A program made the translations under genes and the position numbers. Below the pieces are notes generated by a model, which ran no database searches, was not told the origin of the DNA, and was given only the letters and a program-made list of their open reading frames with translations. A stretch of 64,000 nt of DNA from Phyllobacterium lublinensis (GTDB taxonomy: Bacteria; Pseudomonadota; Alphaproteobacteria; Rhizobiales; Rhizobiaceae): assembly GCF_020164435.1 (NCBI RefSeq), contig NZ_JAIUDQ010000002.1, positions 186,001 to 250,000 on the forward strand, written 5' to 3'. Positions within the stretch are counted from its first letter, which is position 1, and the number at the start of each line of letters is the position of its first letter. Below are positions 50,301 through 58,344 of the stretch, piece by piece.

Positions 50301-52974
50301 CGAACGTGACACGCAGCGCAATATCCGCGGCCCCGGAAAACACATCAGTCAGGATTGCCTGAACATGCCCCTTGAGCGAAAGGTTCATGTCGGTCGGGAC
50401 GAGATTGGTAAACAGGATCATCGTGGGAACGATGAACATGCTGAAGATCAGGAAGCATTGCCACAACGCAGCCAGTCCAGGCGGCAGCAATGTCCAACCG
50501 GCTATCGCCGCGATGATCCAGAATATCGGCGCGAGCGAACGGCGAAGATTGTCGACCATCTTCCAGCGGGTGACGGCAGTCACACCGGGCTTGGTGCTGA
50601 ACAGGTAGGGGAGAAGTTGCCAGTCACCGCGGGTCCAGCGGTGGTGACGGGAAATATCGACATTGTAACCGGTCGGATAGTCCTCAACCACCTCTACGTC
50701 GCTGACGAGCGCACTGCGTGCGTAGCCGCCTTCGAGCAGGTCATGGCTGAGCACCGAATTTTCGCCGATCTTGCCTTCAAGCGCAGCTTCGAAGAAGTCG
50801 ATGTCGTAAAGGCCCTTGCCCGTGAACGTTCCTTCGCCCAGGACGTCCTGGTAAACATCGGACACGGCAAAGACATAGGGGTCGATACCGCGATTGACGG
50901 AGAAGACTCGTTGCAGGAACGAGGCGTCATCACCGGTTGTCAGCGACGGAGTTACACGGGGCTGAAGCACAGCGTACCCGCTGACCACGCGGCCCGACTT
51001 TGCCCTGTAGATGGGACGATTGAGGGGGTGGACAAGCTTGCCGGCCAGGCGATTTACCGAGTCAGGTGTCAGGCGGGTGTCAGAATCGAGCGTCATTACG
51101 AATTTGATGTCGGTCGGAACTTCCTCGTTCGAGGGGAAGTATGTCGTGTCCTTGTCGCCGCGCAGGAGCAGATTGAGCTCGTGGAGCTTGCCGCGCTTGC
51201 GCTCCCATCCCATCCAGCAATTCTCCTGCGCATTGTACAGACGCTTGCGATGCAGGAGGAAGAAGCGCGGATTGTTCTGAGTATAATGGTTGTTGAGCGC
51301 GGTGATCTTCTCGCGGGCGTAATCGAAGATGTCGAGATCGTTATCGGTCTGTTCGACCTTGCTGTCGGCCCAGTCCGTGAGCAGTGCGAAATAGACTTCC
51401 CCGCGAGGATTTGTCAGGTAATGCACTTCGAGATTGCGGATATGCTCATCCACGGAATCGCGCGATGTGATCAGCGTCGGGACAGCGACGAGGGTCTTGG
51501 CCTCCTGAGGCAGCCCGTTCTTGTACTCGAAGCCGATCAGCCGCGTTGGCGGCATGAACATGGGTATGATCCAGTTGACGAAGCCATTGGCCGTTTCCAT
51601 GGCCGGAAAGACAGCCAGAAGCGTAAAGACGAGTGTCAGGTCGGCCGGAAGGCCGGACCGGCGAAGCCAGTAATGGATTAGCAGCAGGATGACGATTGAG
51701 AAGAAAGATGCCGGCACCCAAAGCCCGGCCAGGCCGAGTTTCCGATAGAACCGGACCCAGCGTTCAAGGATTGTCGGACTATAGCTGCAGGTGGCCTCGA
51801 GATCCAGGCGGCCTTCTCCGGCAAGGTAGTAGCCGACATCGCGTTTCCGCTGCTCCGTCACGCCGCCTTCTTCGCCGGTTTCCTCTGCGCTTTTCTGTGC
51901 AAGGCCAAGGGCGGCCTCGGTGATATCCTGTTCGCTTTTACCGGAGCGGCGCGCGATTTTTTCGATGGCAACGCGGTATGCGTTACGCGAATGGAAATCG
52001 AGGGCGTCGAAGTTTGAATGCTCACGCAGGACGGCGTCCACGCCGCTGACCGTCTCGAACCAGGTGATCCAGTCGACGTCGTCGATGGATTTCAGGCTGC
52101 GGATCAGATTGCCCATCGTCACGCCGCCAGTGGATTGGCGTGTGTGTTCCTGGATGATGGCATCTTCGGCATCACTGCCGTTCTTCTCGAGCTCCTCTTC
52201 GAGCCAGGCCACTGCGGCGCCAGAATGGGTTGCGCCGCCGCGCAGGCGATAGAGGAGGTGCGTGGCAAAGGTGCTGTCACGTGCCGCTGTTGCATATTGC
52301 GCCAGAAGCTGCGGCAGACCGTCCTTGTCGGCGTTCAGCGTGATCTCGTCGGCGACACTGTTGGCGTAGGCGCGCATGCGGCGGGCCCGTTCGACGCGCA
52401 ATGAAAGACGGCGTGCGTTTTCGATTAGGATAAAACGGACGGCAGATGGCAACGCCCACAATTCGCCGATATGGAGGGGTTCGACGGTTTGGAAGCCCTC
52501 GACGATGGCACTGAGGCTGTTGAGCGAAAACTGGCTGTCGGTATGCGCAACATACAGCCATGCCAGCGCCATGACCCGCGGTATTTCCGGCCTGCTGGTC
52601 AGCGACGGCAATTGCCGGAAAAACTTCTTTGGAAGGTCGCGCTCGACCTGCTGGATGTTCTGGTCGACGAGATAATAATTGTCGAGCAACCACTGGGCAG
52701 CCGGCGTAATGGTTTCTCCCTTGCGTGCTGCGGCATCGGAAGAACGATAGGAATGCAGGATGAGCCGCGCGTTCTCGACCGTGCGCTGCTCGAAGACCAT
52801 GGGCTCATAGTCGGGCAGGCGAACATCCTCGCCTTTGGCCACTCGCGCTCCCAGATCCCTCAGGTCATCAATGGATTTGTAATGGGCCCTGATTGGATTG
52901 GGCTGGACAGAAAGGATCTGGCCAACAGTTTTCTTCTGGGATGCGAATGCTTGAAAAAAACTCAGTACGGGCAT
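44347..52974 (-). CDS. ndvB: Cyclic beta-1,2-glucan synthase (NdvB/ChvB/Cgs)
   Basis: 2875-residue inner-membrane enzyme making periplasmic cyclic beta-1,2-glucan, needed in rhizobia and Brucella for osmoadaptation and host interaction. N-terminal soluble part (1-400); membrane segments near 413-437 and 447-475; GT84 glycosyltransferase domain with DSD (630-632) and the HHRWTRGDWQLLPYL motif (777-790); more membrane segments to about 1000; and C-terminal glycan-binding and GH94-like phosphorylase domains, with LTGDWNDGMNRVG, that set ring size. Full length. It is alone on the minus strand, with about 240 non-coding bases upstream. Confidence 0.98.
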   Translation of the reverse strand: MPVLSFFQAFASQKKTVGQILSVQPNPIRAHYKSIDDLRDLGARVAKGEDVRLPDYEPMVFEQRTVENARLILHSYRSSDAAARKGETITPAAQWLLDNYYLVDQNIQQVERDLPKKFFRQLPSLTSRPEIPRVMALAWLYVAHTDSQFSLNSLSAIVEGFQTVEPLHIGELWALPSAVRFILIENARRLSLRVERARRMRAYANSVADEITLNADKDGLPQLLAQYATAARDSTFATHLLYRLRGGATHSGAAVAWLEEELEKNGSDAEDAIIQEHTRQSTGGVTMGNLIRSLKSIDDVDWITWFETVSGVDAVLREHSNFDALDFHSRNAYRVAIEKIARRSGKSEQDITEAALGLAQKSAEETGEEGGVTEQRKRDVGYYLAGEGRLDLEATCSYSPTILERWVRFYRKLGLAGLWVPASFFSIVILLLIHYWLRRSGLPADLTLVFTLLAVFPAMETANGFVNWIIPMFMPPTRLIGFEYKNGLPQEAKTLVAVPTLITSRDSVDEHIRNLEVHYLTNPRGEVYFALLTDWADSKVEQTDNDLDIFDYAREKITALNNHYTQNNPRFFLLHRKRLYNAQENCWMGWERKRGKLHELNLLLRGDKDTTYFPSNEEVPTDIKFVMTLDSDTRLTPDSVNRLAGKLVHPLNRPIYRAKSGRVVSGYAVLQPRVTPSLTTGDDASFLQRVFSVNRGIDPYVFAVSDVYQDVLGEGTFTGKGLYDIDFFEAALEGKIGENSVLSHDLLEGGYARSALVSDVEVVEDYPTGYNVDISRHHRWTRGDWQLLPYLFSTKPGVTAVTRWKMVDNLRRSLAPIFWIIAAIAGWTLLPPGLAALWQCFLIFSMFIVPTMILFTNLVPTDMNLSLKGHVQAILTDVFSGAADIALRVTFVANMACLMADAIARTLYRLFISRKHLLEWRAAAQAKTSSPDTLSYYVQLMWPAVVVAVIAIGLPLAVQSRAWFIAVPFALIWFLSPMIAWLVSRSAKPLDDLNVRSSDKSELRRFARRTWHYYDTFVTKEQNFIPPDNFQEDPHPVIATRTSPTNIGMYLLSTVAARDFGWIGFNETLTRIDQTLETLEKMEKYRGHLYNWYETTTLRPLLPLYVSAVDSGNLAGHLVALSSALEKWAEAPSVYLQSDLDGVLDVSDILEEAINDIPDDRRVLRPLRRRLDERVSNFRRAITTIKEEPETASLRTINLSLFAGDIQRLTEELHSELESPLSATANEWALLLVKTCQAHTDDAIGSHEGTDVLRERLVTLATRARQLAFDTDFTFLERKERRLLSIGFRVESNELDASCYDLLASEARLASLFAIAKGDIPVDHWFRLGRLLVPVGWRGALISWSGSMFEYLMPPLVMIEPLGSMLDQTNKLIVQRQIEYGESKGLPWGISEAAYNARDPEMNYQYTNFGVPTLGLKRGLSKNYVVAPYASIMASQYQPAAAVKNLRRLRDMGALGKFGFYDAVDFTKSRVREDEEYAIVRNYMAHHHGMSIVAVNNVVFEGRMRDRFHADPVIEAAELLLQEKAPREIPVLQAKAENPMRKAVESSEETPSIHIIQNPLSAPRATQVMSNGHYSVMVTANGGGYSRWNGLAITRFQPDILESGYGTFLFLRDMESGEWWSATGDPVRVPGEKSTTIFTDYKAEFIKETGTLHSTVETIVASDSDGEGRRIVITNTGTKDRIIEVTSYAELVLTNDDTDTAHPAFAKMFVETEIDQRGDAIYATRRKRGSGEPDIHVAHMVSDSSGAMREVQAETDRRAFIGRGRSLRNPAAFDEGASLSGSQGFVLDPIASLRCRVRVPAHKKVTLVFWTLVRPNRHELEEVVARFRHPDCFAREFSLSWTSSQVRLHHIGINPDEAQVFQRVATCLIYPDKIVRMPSESIASGLGSQSELWPMSISGDFPILALRIDDEADMETLRNLLRAHEYWRAKGLVVDVVVINERSFSYAQDFQRGLEAICENSRARGAQLGPRVHIFTVRRDQMSDASYNTLLASARIVMHAQNGSLAEQLKRMEDLSLDLVPVTETRGKTMAAAEPEVEDLRGMAPAPTQLMSKRHAKVYGDDLAFWNGFGGFDMKTGEYVTRLSGYTHTPQPWINVISNSGFGFHVSAEGAGFTWSGNSRDYQLTQWSNDPVINRSGEALYVVDLDKNIAFAPTASVLRDPSVQYETRHGQGYSIFGSRHGNVGLELTHTIDPKLPVRVSSLRIANHGSAAKRLRVYGFVEWLLGNVRAKTAPFIVPSSDAETGALFARNPYGIDRRTNVAFFASSLKPQSVTADRSEFFGTLGTVDRPSAVLQAKSLSNLVEAGGDPCAALAIDIDIPAGETREVLFYMGDAGNADEARRIIAEQSVRPFDETLSASKAVWANFLDGLQVTTPDDAFDVMVNRWLPYQSLACRIWARSAFYQASGAFGFRDQLQDTLSMLILDPSLARKQILNVSARQFKEGDVQHWWLPTTGAGVRTKISDDVVWLGYAIAHYTSVTGDMSILDEQVAFIEGRALEDGEHDAFYQPTISAEKVSVYEHAARALDLAIARTGSHGLPLMLTGDWNDGMNRVGEEGKGESVWLGWFLISTLRDVLPIAKRFKDTDRIQRWEAHIERLKAALEKDGWDGEWYRRGYFDDGSPLGSKKSEECKIDSIAQSWSVLSGYGDPHRAKQAMHSVAMHLVDDEVDILKLFTPPFNKSRHDPGYIKSYPVGVRENGGQYTHAATWAVLAMARLGDADEAYRWFRKLNPVNHSLDAEKAESYRVEPYVVAADVYSVDPMRGRGGWTWYTGSAGWLYRVATEGILGISRQNDRLFVDPALPSDWDGFGFVLRNGDARYTVEVKPAAKGGKKITVNGKKLAKPDGGIPLEDSGEHKVLVEVPPTKALADMTATAVS

Positions 52975-53086
52975 TTACCTACGTTTCGGTTGAGAAGAAA
53001 AATCTTCGATTTCAGCACAGGGTTTAAGCGCGGGTCGAGCGCCCGCCAACAAGTGTACGATCTAATCCGGTCACGGCAATTAAGCT

Positions 53087-53107
53087 ATCATCACTTTTAT
53101 CGTTAGT
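53087..53107. promoter_or_regulatory. Inverted repeat upstream of ndvB
   Basis: ATCACT, nine bases, AGTGAT, about 115 bases before the ndvB start, in an AT-rich stretch of unknown promoter structure. The rest of 52975-53211 shows no gene. Confidence 0.3.
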
Positions 53108-53211
53108 GATCAGTTTTGATGAAAATGAGTCAGATTTCTATTAGGCTTTATATGTAGTTTTGCATAGACGCGCGAACACTACGGACGGCCAGCAAGGTCC
53201 CCCGTCAAAGC

Positions 53212-53243
53212 AAAAAAAGACCGGAATTTGAAATTCCGGTCTT
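53212..53243 (-). terminator. cysA terminator
   Basis: Perfect palindrome AGACCGGAATTT / AAATTCCGGTCT (53218-53242), just after the cysA stop on the minus strand and followed there by T7 (plus-strand A7, 53212-53218). Confidence 0.88.
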
Positions 53244-53266
53244 CAACATGGATGCACGCCCTGCAA

Positions 53267-54304
53267 TCAGCTTCGTGGAAACACGCGCCAATGCTGCGGG
53301 CGGAAAGCGATCCCGCTCATTTCCTTTGCCGGATGATCGGCGGAAATACCGATCTCGATGCGTTCGGCGTTACCACCCAACTCGAGCTCAACGCGCCTGG
53401 TAGCGCCGACCCGGCGGCTCGCCACGACCGTCCCCGTAATGCACGCGTCAGAGTCTTTGACGAGGGCGACATCGTGAGGTCTGAAGTAGAGCCACGCATT
53501 GCCATCAGGCAGGTCGCTCTTCAGGCCGATCCTCCGGTCGGCAAGCCACAATTCGCCATTCTCGACGCGAACGTCGATCTTGCTTGATTCGCCAATGAAG
53601 CTGTAGACAAACGGCGAGTTCGGCTTGTCATAAACCTCGTCGGGAGTACCGATTTGTTCGATCCTGCCCTGGCTCATCACGACGACACGGTCGGCGAGTT
53701 CCAGTGCCTCGTCCTGGTCATGGGTCACAAAGACGGTCGTATGTTTGGTCTTGTCGTGAATTTCGCGCAACCATCGCCGCAATTCCTTGCGCACTTTTGC
53801 ATCGAGGGCACCAAAAGGCTCATCCAGCAGCAGGATGCGCGGCTCGATTGCCATTGCGCGTGCCAGTGCGACGCGCTGCCTTTGGCCACCCGAAAGTTGG
53901 GCTGGATAGCGTTTTTCCAGACCTGAAAGTTGAACAAAATCAAGAAGTTCAGAGGAGCGCCGGCGGATTTCGTCACTGCTCGGACGGCTGGAATTAGGCC
54001 GAACTTTCAGGCCAAAACCGACATTGTCGATCACAGTCATATGCCTGAACAGCGCGTAGTGCTGGAAGACAAAACCAACATTGCGTTCCTGTACTGACTT
54101 CAGTGACGCGTCCTCATCCCCGAAGAAAACCTTGCCTTCGGTCGGCGACTCAAGGCCGGCGATCAATCTCAAAAGCGTCGTCTTTCCCGAGCCCGATGGC
54201 CCCAGCAGAGCGATCAATTCCCCCGAATTGATTTCGAGCGACACGTCGTGCAACGCCGGAAAGCGATCGAATTCCTTGCGTACACCACTTACGCGAACGT
54301 CCAT
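53267..54304 (-). CDS. cysA: Sulfate/thiosulfate ABC transporter ATPase
   Basis: 345-residue ATPase of the CysA type. Walker [24 protein letters not shown] (about 34-56), signature [15 protein letters not shown], Walker [16 protein letters not shown], and a TOBE domain from about 240 to the end. Last gene of the minus-strand order sbp-cysT-cysW-cysA, ending at a strong terminator. Confidence 0.96.
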   Translation of the reverse strand: MDVRVSGVRKEFDRFPALHDVSLEINSGELIALLGPSGSGKTTLLRLIAGLESPTEGKVFFGDEDASLKSVQERNVGFVFQHYALFRHMTVIDNVGFGLKVRPNSSRPSSDEIRRRSSELLDFVQLSGLEKRYPAQLSGGQRQRVALARAMAIEPRILLLDEPFGALDAKVRKELRRWLREIHDKTKHTTVFVTHDQDEALELADRVVVMSQGRIEQIGTPDEVYDKPNSPFVYSFIGESSKIDVRVENGELWLADRRIGLKSDLPDGNAWLYFRPHDVALVKDSDACITGTVVASRRVGATRRVELELGGNAERIEIGISADHPAKEMSGIAFRPQHWRVFPRS

Positions 54305-54319
54305 ATTTTCTTATCCTTC

Positions 54320-55201
54320 TCAGTGTCCGCCAGCTGCGCGAAGCTCGGCCCCGTATCTCAGCTCCAGAAGCGTCTTGAGAACGAGCGTCACAAGAGCCAG
54401 CAGGGCCAAAAGCGAAGCCACCGCGAAAGCAGCGACAAAATTATACTCATTGTAGAGAATCTCGACATGCAGCGGCATCGTGTTTGTCAGGCCACGAATA
54501 TGCCCCGAAACGACGGAAACGGCGCCAAATTCCCCCATGGCCCGGGCGTTGCACAAAAGCACGCCATAGAGCAAGCCCCATTTAATATTGGGAAGAGTGA
54601 CATGCCAGAATGTCTGCCAGCCATTTGCCCCAAGGGACAGTGCGGCTTCCTCGTCTGTCGTACCCTGGTGCTGCATCAGCGGGATCAGTTCACGAGCCAC
54701 GAAAGGGAAGGTCACAAACATTGTCGCAAGGACGATGCCGGGCACTGCGAACAGCACCTCGATCCCATGAGATTTCAGCCAGGGTCCAAGCACGCTGTGC
54801 GAGCTGAACAGCAATACGTAGACAAGGCCGGAAATCACGGGAGAAACCGAAAAGGGCAGGTCGATCAGCGTGGTCAGGAAGGCCTTGCCCTTGAATTCAA
54901 ACTTGGCGATCGTCCATGCCGCCACGACGCCAAAGATGAGGTTGAGCGGAACGGCAGTGGCTGCCACGAGCAGTGTCAGCCGGATGGCTGCCTTCGCATC
55001 GGGTTCGACCAAGGCAGCAAAGAACTCTGCCGGTCCCTTGCGGAAAGCCTCCACGAAGACGGAGACAAGCGGCATGAAGAGAAACAATCCAAGAAATACC
55101 AGTGTGATGGCGATCAAGACATAGCGCGCGGTGCGGCTTTCCGTTGTTGCGGGGTTCCAGACGTTCCCTATCGGTTCGGATTGTGACAGGTCATGTGCCA
55201 T
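54320..55201 (-). CDS. cysW: Sulfate ABC transporter permease CysW
   Basis: 293-residue inner-membrane permease with six hydrophobic segments and the EAA loop (ATDEEAALSLGANGWQTFWHVTLPNIKWGLLYG) that contacts CysA. The ATG at 55201 is used because GGAGG lies seven bases upstream; another ATG at 55207 is too close to it. The start overlaps the cysT end by 11 bases. Confidence 0.95.
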   Translation of the reverse strand: MAHDLSQSEPIGNVWNPATTESRTARYVLIAITLVFLGLFLFMPLVSVFVEAFRKGPAEFFAALVEPDAKAAIRLTLLVAATAVPLNLIFGVVAAWTIAKFEFKGKAFLTTLIDLPFSVSPVISGLVYVLLFSSHSVLGPWLKSHGIEVLFAVPGIVLATMFVTFPFVARELIPLMQHQGTTDEEAALSLGANGWQTFWHVTLPNIKWGLLYGVLLCNARAMGEFGAVSVVSGHIRGLTNTMPLHVEILYNEYNFVAAFAVASLLALLALVTLVLKTLLELRYGAELRAAGGH

Positions 55202-56051
55202 AGCCATACCTCCTGCGGCTCCACGCCTGAATGAGATTGATAATGAAGAGCATGGCGAAGGAGAGCAGAAGCATGATGGCTGCAATCGCTGTAGCGCCGG
55301 CGTAGTCGAATTCCTCAAGCCGGATGACGATCAACAGGGGCGCAATCTCTGAAACGTATGGCAGATTGCCTGCGATGAAGATGACAGAGCCATACTCGCC
55401 GACCGCTCGCGCGAACGCCAGGGCGAAACCGGTCAGGATGGCTGGCTGCAACCCAGGCAGCAATACGCGGGTAATCGTCTGGAATCGATTGGCGCCCAAA
55501 GTTGCCGCTGCTTCCTCGACCTCCTTGCGGATCTCCTCCATCACCGGCTGAACAGTCCGGACAACGAATGGGAGGCCGACAAAGATCAGGGCAATCGTGA
55601 TGCCGATGGGCGTGAACGCGACCTTGATACCCAATGGTTCCAGAAACTGACCGATCCAGCCATTTTTGGCATAAAGCGACGTCAGAGCGATGCCGGCAAC
55701 TGCCGTCGGGAGCGCAAACGGCAGATCGACGATGGCGTCGATAATCCGCCGGCCCGGAAAACGATAGCGTACGAGCACCCAGGCGACGATCACGCCGAAC
55801 ACAACATTGATGAGAGCGGCCACCAATGCAGTACCGAAGCTGATCTTCAGGGCATTCACCGTGCGTGGATCAGATGCGATCTGCCAAAATCCGGTGAAAC
55901 CCAGCGATGCCGAGCGCCATACGAGGCCTGTTAAAGGGATAAGTACAATCAATGCAAGGTAGGCAAGAGTGAAGCCGAGCGTCAGTCCAAAACCTGGAAT
56001 GACACTCGGCCTCTTAAACCGCCAACCCGCTTTCGCCAGGTTGGAAATCAT
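55191..56051 (-). CDS. cysT: Sulfate ABC transporter permease CysT
   Basis: 286-residue permease partner of CysW, about six membrane segments and an EAA-type loop EVEEAAATLGANRFQTITRVLLPGLQPAILTG. The ATG at 56051 lies four bases after the binding-protein stop; the frame is open upstream but only inside that gene. Typical order sbp-cysT-cysW-cysA. Confidence 0.95.
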   Translation of the reverse strand: MISNLAKAGWRFKRPSVIPGFGLTLGFTLAYLALIVLIPLTGLVWRSASLGFTGFWQIASDPRTVNALKISFGTALVAALINVVFGVIVAWVLVRYRFPGRRIIDAIVDLPFALPTAVAGIALTSLYAKNGWIGQFLEPLGIKVAFTPIGITIALIFVGLPFVVRTVQPVMEEIRKEVEEAAATLGANRFQTITRVLLPGLQPAILTGFALAFARAVGEYGSVIFIAGNLPYVSEIAPLLIVIRLEEFDYAGATAIAAIMLLLSFAMLFIINLIQAWSRRRYGYGT

Positions 56052-56055
56052 GCTG

Positions 56056-57087
56056 TTACTGTTTCGGCTTATAAATCTGATCAAACGTTCCGCCATCTCC
56101 GAAGTGGTAGGGCTGTGCTTTCGCCCACCCTCCAAAGATTGGATCATCGATCGTCACCAGTTTCAACTCCGGTATTTTTTTCAGCACATCGGCAGGCACC
56201 AATTCGGGTTCAGCCGGGCGATAAAAATGCTTGGCAGCCAAGGTTTGACCTTCTTCAGAATAAAGATACTGGAGATAGGCTTCGGCAGCCTTACGGGTGC
56301 CCTTCGCATCTACATTCGCGTCGACCACCGCAACGGGTGGCTCGGCCAGAATTGACTGCGGCGGGACGACAATATCGAACTTGTCTTCACCAAATTCTGC
56401 CAGTGAAAGATAGGCCTCGTTTTCCCACGCCAGCAGAACATCGCCAAGTTCGCGCTGGGCAAAGGTTGTCGTAGATCCGCGCGCACCGGTGTCCAGGACC
56501 GGAACATGCTGGAAGAGGGTAGCGATGTAATCCTTGATCTTGGCTTCATCGCCGCCGTACTGGCCATAGGCCCATGCCCAAGCTGCCAGATAATTCCAGC
56601 GGGCGCCACCAGACGTCTTGGGATTGGGGGTGATGACTTCTACGCCATCCTTGACCAGGTCACCCCAGTCCTTGATCCCCTTGGGATTACCCTTGCGCAC
56701 CAGAAACACGATCGTCGATGTATAGGGAGCGGAATTGTGCGGGTATTTTGTGCGCCAGTCAGGATTAATTTTGTTGCCCGCTTTCACGATGGCCGAAATG
56801 TCGCTTTCGAGCGCAAGCGTTACCACATCGGCGTCCAGCCCGTCGATGACCGCACGGGCCTGCTTGCCCGAACCGCCATGGGATGTCTGGATCGTTACCG
56901 TCTCACCGGTGTCCGCCTTCCACTTCGCGGCGAAGGCGGCGTTGAAATCCTTGTAGAACTCGCGTGTCGGGTCATAGGATACGTTCAAAAGTGTCGTGTC
57001 CGCTCGTGCTGCAGACATCGGCTGGAAGGCGACAGTTGCCGTTAGCAAAGCCGCCGCCAGAGATAGGGAAAATCGAAAGTGTTTCAT
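56056..57087 (-). CDS. sbp: Sulfate-binding protein (periplasmic)
   Basis: 343-residue periplasmic binding protein. Signal peptide 1-29 (Arg/Ser then Ala/Leu core, cleavage at ARA-D). The mature start [22 protein letters not shown] and [28 protein letters not shown] are family hallmarks. Could also serve thiosulfate. First gene of the transporter operon; its upstream region holds TTAGAA-type half-sites. Confidence 0.96.
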   Translation of the reverse strand: MKHFRFSLSLAAALLTATVAFQPMSAARADTTLLNVSYDPTREFYKDFNAAFAAKWKADTGETVTIQTSHGGSGKQARAVIDGLDADVVTLALESDISAIVKAGNKINPDWRTKYPHNSAPYTSTIVFLVRKGNPKGIKDWGDLVKDGVEVITPNPKTSGGARWNYLAAWAWAYGQYGGDEAKIKDYIATLFQHVPVLDTGARGSTTTFAQRELGDVLLAWENEAYLSLAEFGEDKFDIVVPPQSILAEPPVAVVDANVDAKGTRKAAEAYLQYLYSEEGQTLAAKHFYRPAEPELVPADVLKKIPELKLVTIDDPIFGGWAKAQPYHFGDGGTFDQIYKPKQ

Positions 57088-57143
57088 GCCTGCCTCCGTG
57101 TGATCAGAACTGAAGCGTAGCAGAGGCCCATCAAAGAGGGGCG

Positions 57144-57185
57144 TTAGAAAGAATTCCTTTTATACGGAAATATTAGAAAATTCTA
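57144..57185. promoter_or_regulatory. Repeated TTAGAA elements upstream of sbp
   Basis: TTAGAA occurs at 57144-57149 and again at 57173-57178, the latter followed after two bases by TTCTA (57181-57185), making an inverted repeat. No good -35 is seen, which suits an activator-dependent sulfur-starvation promoter (CysB-like). The rest of 57088-57353 shows no gene. Confidence 0.35.
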
Positions 57186-57353
57186 CCAGATGATCATAGT
57201 CTACTGAAACAGTCGTCTAATCACACGGGGCATAGGATTTCAAGCTGGCTTCAAGGGGCAGCCGAGACCGCATAAACGGCTGCGCAAGGGGGCGCGTGGA
57301 TGGGCCGGGCGATACCAAACCCGCGGCCAAATCGGCCGGATGCAGCAGGCAGA

Positions 57354-57533
57354 TTATTCGCGCAACAGAAGCTTTATTGATGCTGCATCAGCCAGTTTCA
57401 AATAGCTGGCAGTGGACGTCAGGACCGCATTTGCAGTCTTATGCGGCGTAATCGGCATCACAAAGACTGCAGCCGTCAAAAGTGCAGTTGCTGCAACGGA
57501 AAGGCGGCGTTCCAGGCGCGAATTGATGATCAT
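57354..57533 (-). CDS. 59-residue predicted membrane or secreted peptide, unknown
   Basis: Short ORF: basic start (MIINSRLERR), one hydrophobic segment (about 11-30, LSVAATALLTAAVFVMPITP) and a polar, amphipathic C-terminus (YLKLADAASIKLLLRE). ATG preceded by AAGAAGGGAAC. It begins 14 bases after the Cys-rich gene stops, so it is probably the last gene of the same operon. Either a single-pass inner-membrane peptide or one with a cleavable signal. I do not recognise a family. Confidence 0.55.
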   Translation of the reverse strand: MIINSRLERRLSVAATALLTAAVFVMPITPHKTANAVLTSTASYLKLADAASIKLLLRE

Positions 57534-57547
57534 GCTCTGTTCCCTTC

Positions 57548-58054
57548 TTAATGATATTTGGCCCGAAGCGGGCGAGCGATAATGTCGTCGATCACGGATT
57601 TGGGGATTGGCAGAAGCACCTGTTCCATCTCCACCAGCGTTTCCGCAAAGGCGATCGCAGCATTCTCCACATCCTCATAAAAAGAGGGGCATGCCATGGC
57701 ATTGAGGCATGTTCGTGCCGCAACCATGTCGCAATTCTGTAGGCCGGCGATCAGTCCCAATGTCAGGCATTCTTCCCGGCAAACATGGTGGGATCCGAAC
57801 GGGAAGGTTTTCAGTGGGCAGAGTGCACAATGCCGCAGAGTGCGAATGAAAAACGACAGTTCGGAAAGGGCGCGATTGCCGTTACGGGTGCCCAGAAGCT
57901 CACTGTAAAGGCCAAAAGCCATTTCCCAAGCGACGACAGAACCGGTCTCAAAGCCGGCAGTCCAGCGCCGATATCCCTCGAGTACCAGTTTCTCCGGTGT
58001 GCGATTGAAGTAGCAGCCGTTGCCATTGCCTGTTTCAGATGCGTGTGGATACAT
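57548..58054 (-). CDS. Conserved-looking Cys-rich protein of unknown function
   Basis: 168 residues starting at the ATG at 58054 (GGGAG five bases upstream). Eight cysteines: C14; C76-x2-C79 and C92-x3-C96 with nearby His (HCALCPLKTFPFGSHHVCREEC); C108, C116, C122. The pattern suggests a metal- or Fe-S-binding site. No signal peptide or membrane helix, so cytoplasmic. I considered NifQ (Cx4CxxCx5C); the spacing does not fit. It follows the sulfate operon region and may be sulfur- or iron-linked by its promoter palindrome. Function not assigned. Confidence 0.75.
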   Translation of the reverse strand: MYPHASETGNGNGCYFNRTPEKLVLEGYRRWTAGFETGSVVAWEMAFGLYSELLGTRNGNRALSELSFFIRTLRHCALCPLKTFPFGSHHVCREECLTLGLIAGLQNCDMVAARTCLNAMACPSFYEDVENAAIAFAETLVEMEQVLLPIPKSVIDDIIARPLRAKYH

Positions 58055-58217
58055 CGCCACTCCCATCCTGTTCATTGTTGCTGATAAAGGCGAACGGTCC
58101 GCTCCGGAACGAATGGTCACGAAGCTGCGTCAGCCTGTTCCGGCCGGAAGTAGCGGACGTTGGCTGCGGATGCAGCACCGAAACCACGCGCAAGCGTGGG
58201 AGAAAAAGACCTATCAT
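58035..58217 (-). CDS. Putative 60-residue leader ORF overlapping the Cys-rich gene start
   Basis: ATG at 58217 with a perfect GGAGG five bases upstream, and no other gene for it to serve. The basic peptide begins MIGLFLPRLRVVSVLHPQP. It ends 20 bases inside the Cys-rich gene in another frame, so its translation would pass over that gene's start and could control it. No family recognised; could be a regulatory leader rather than a functional protein. Confidence 0.4.
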   Translation of the reverse strand: MIGLFLPRLRVVSVLHPQPTSATSGRNRLTQLRDHSFRSGPFAFISNNEQDGSGDVSTRI

Positions 58218-58279
58218 AGGGTCCTCCAATCGAAAGGGTTCAAGGCCCAGACATCAAAGGGATGTGCTCGTACTTCCGC

Positions 58280-58308
58280 ATAAAGCCGGGGGAAAATTGC
58301 AATGTCAA
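58280..58308 (-). promoter_or_regulatory. Promoter of the Cys-rich operon
   Basis: Minus strand TTGACA (58303-58308), 17-base spacer, CTTTAT (58280-58285). Predicted start about 58273, 56 bases before the leader ATG. Confidence 0.6.
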
Positions 58309-58344
58309 ATACTAAATCTTTAAAAGCTGTAAAAATATCAATAG

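Noticed and set aside
50365..51681. Long open frame antisense to ndvB
   Set aside because: Shadow of the glucan synthase reading frame; no domain and no ribosome-binding context.
57548..58054. Cys-rich gene as NifQ
   Set aside because: Cysteine spacing (Cx2C, x12, Cx3C) does not match the NifQ Cx4CxxCx5C pattern, and no nif genes are nearby.
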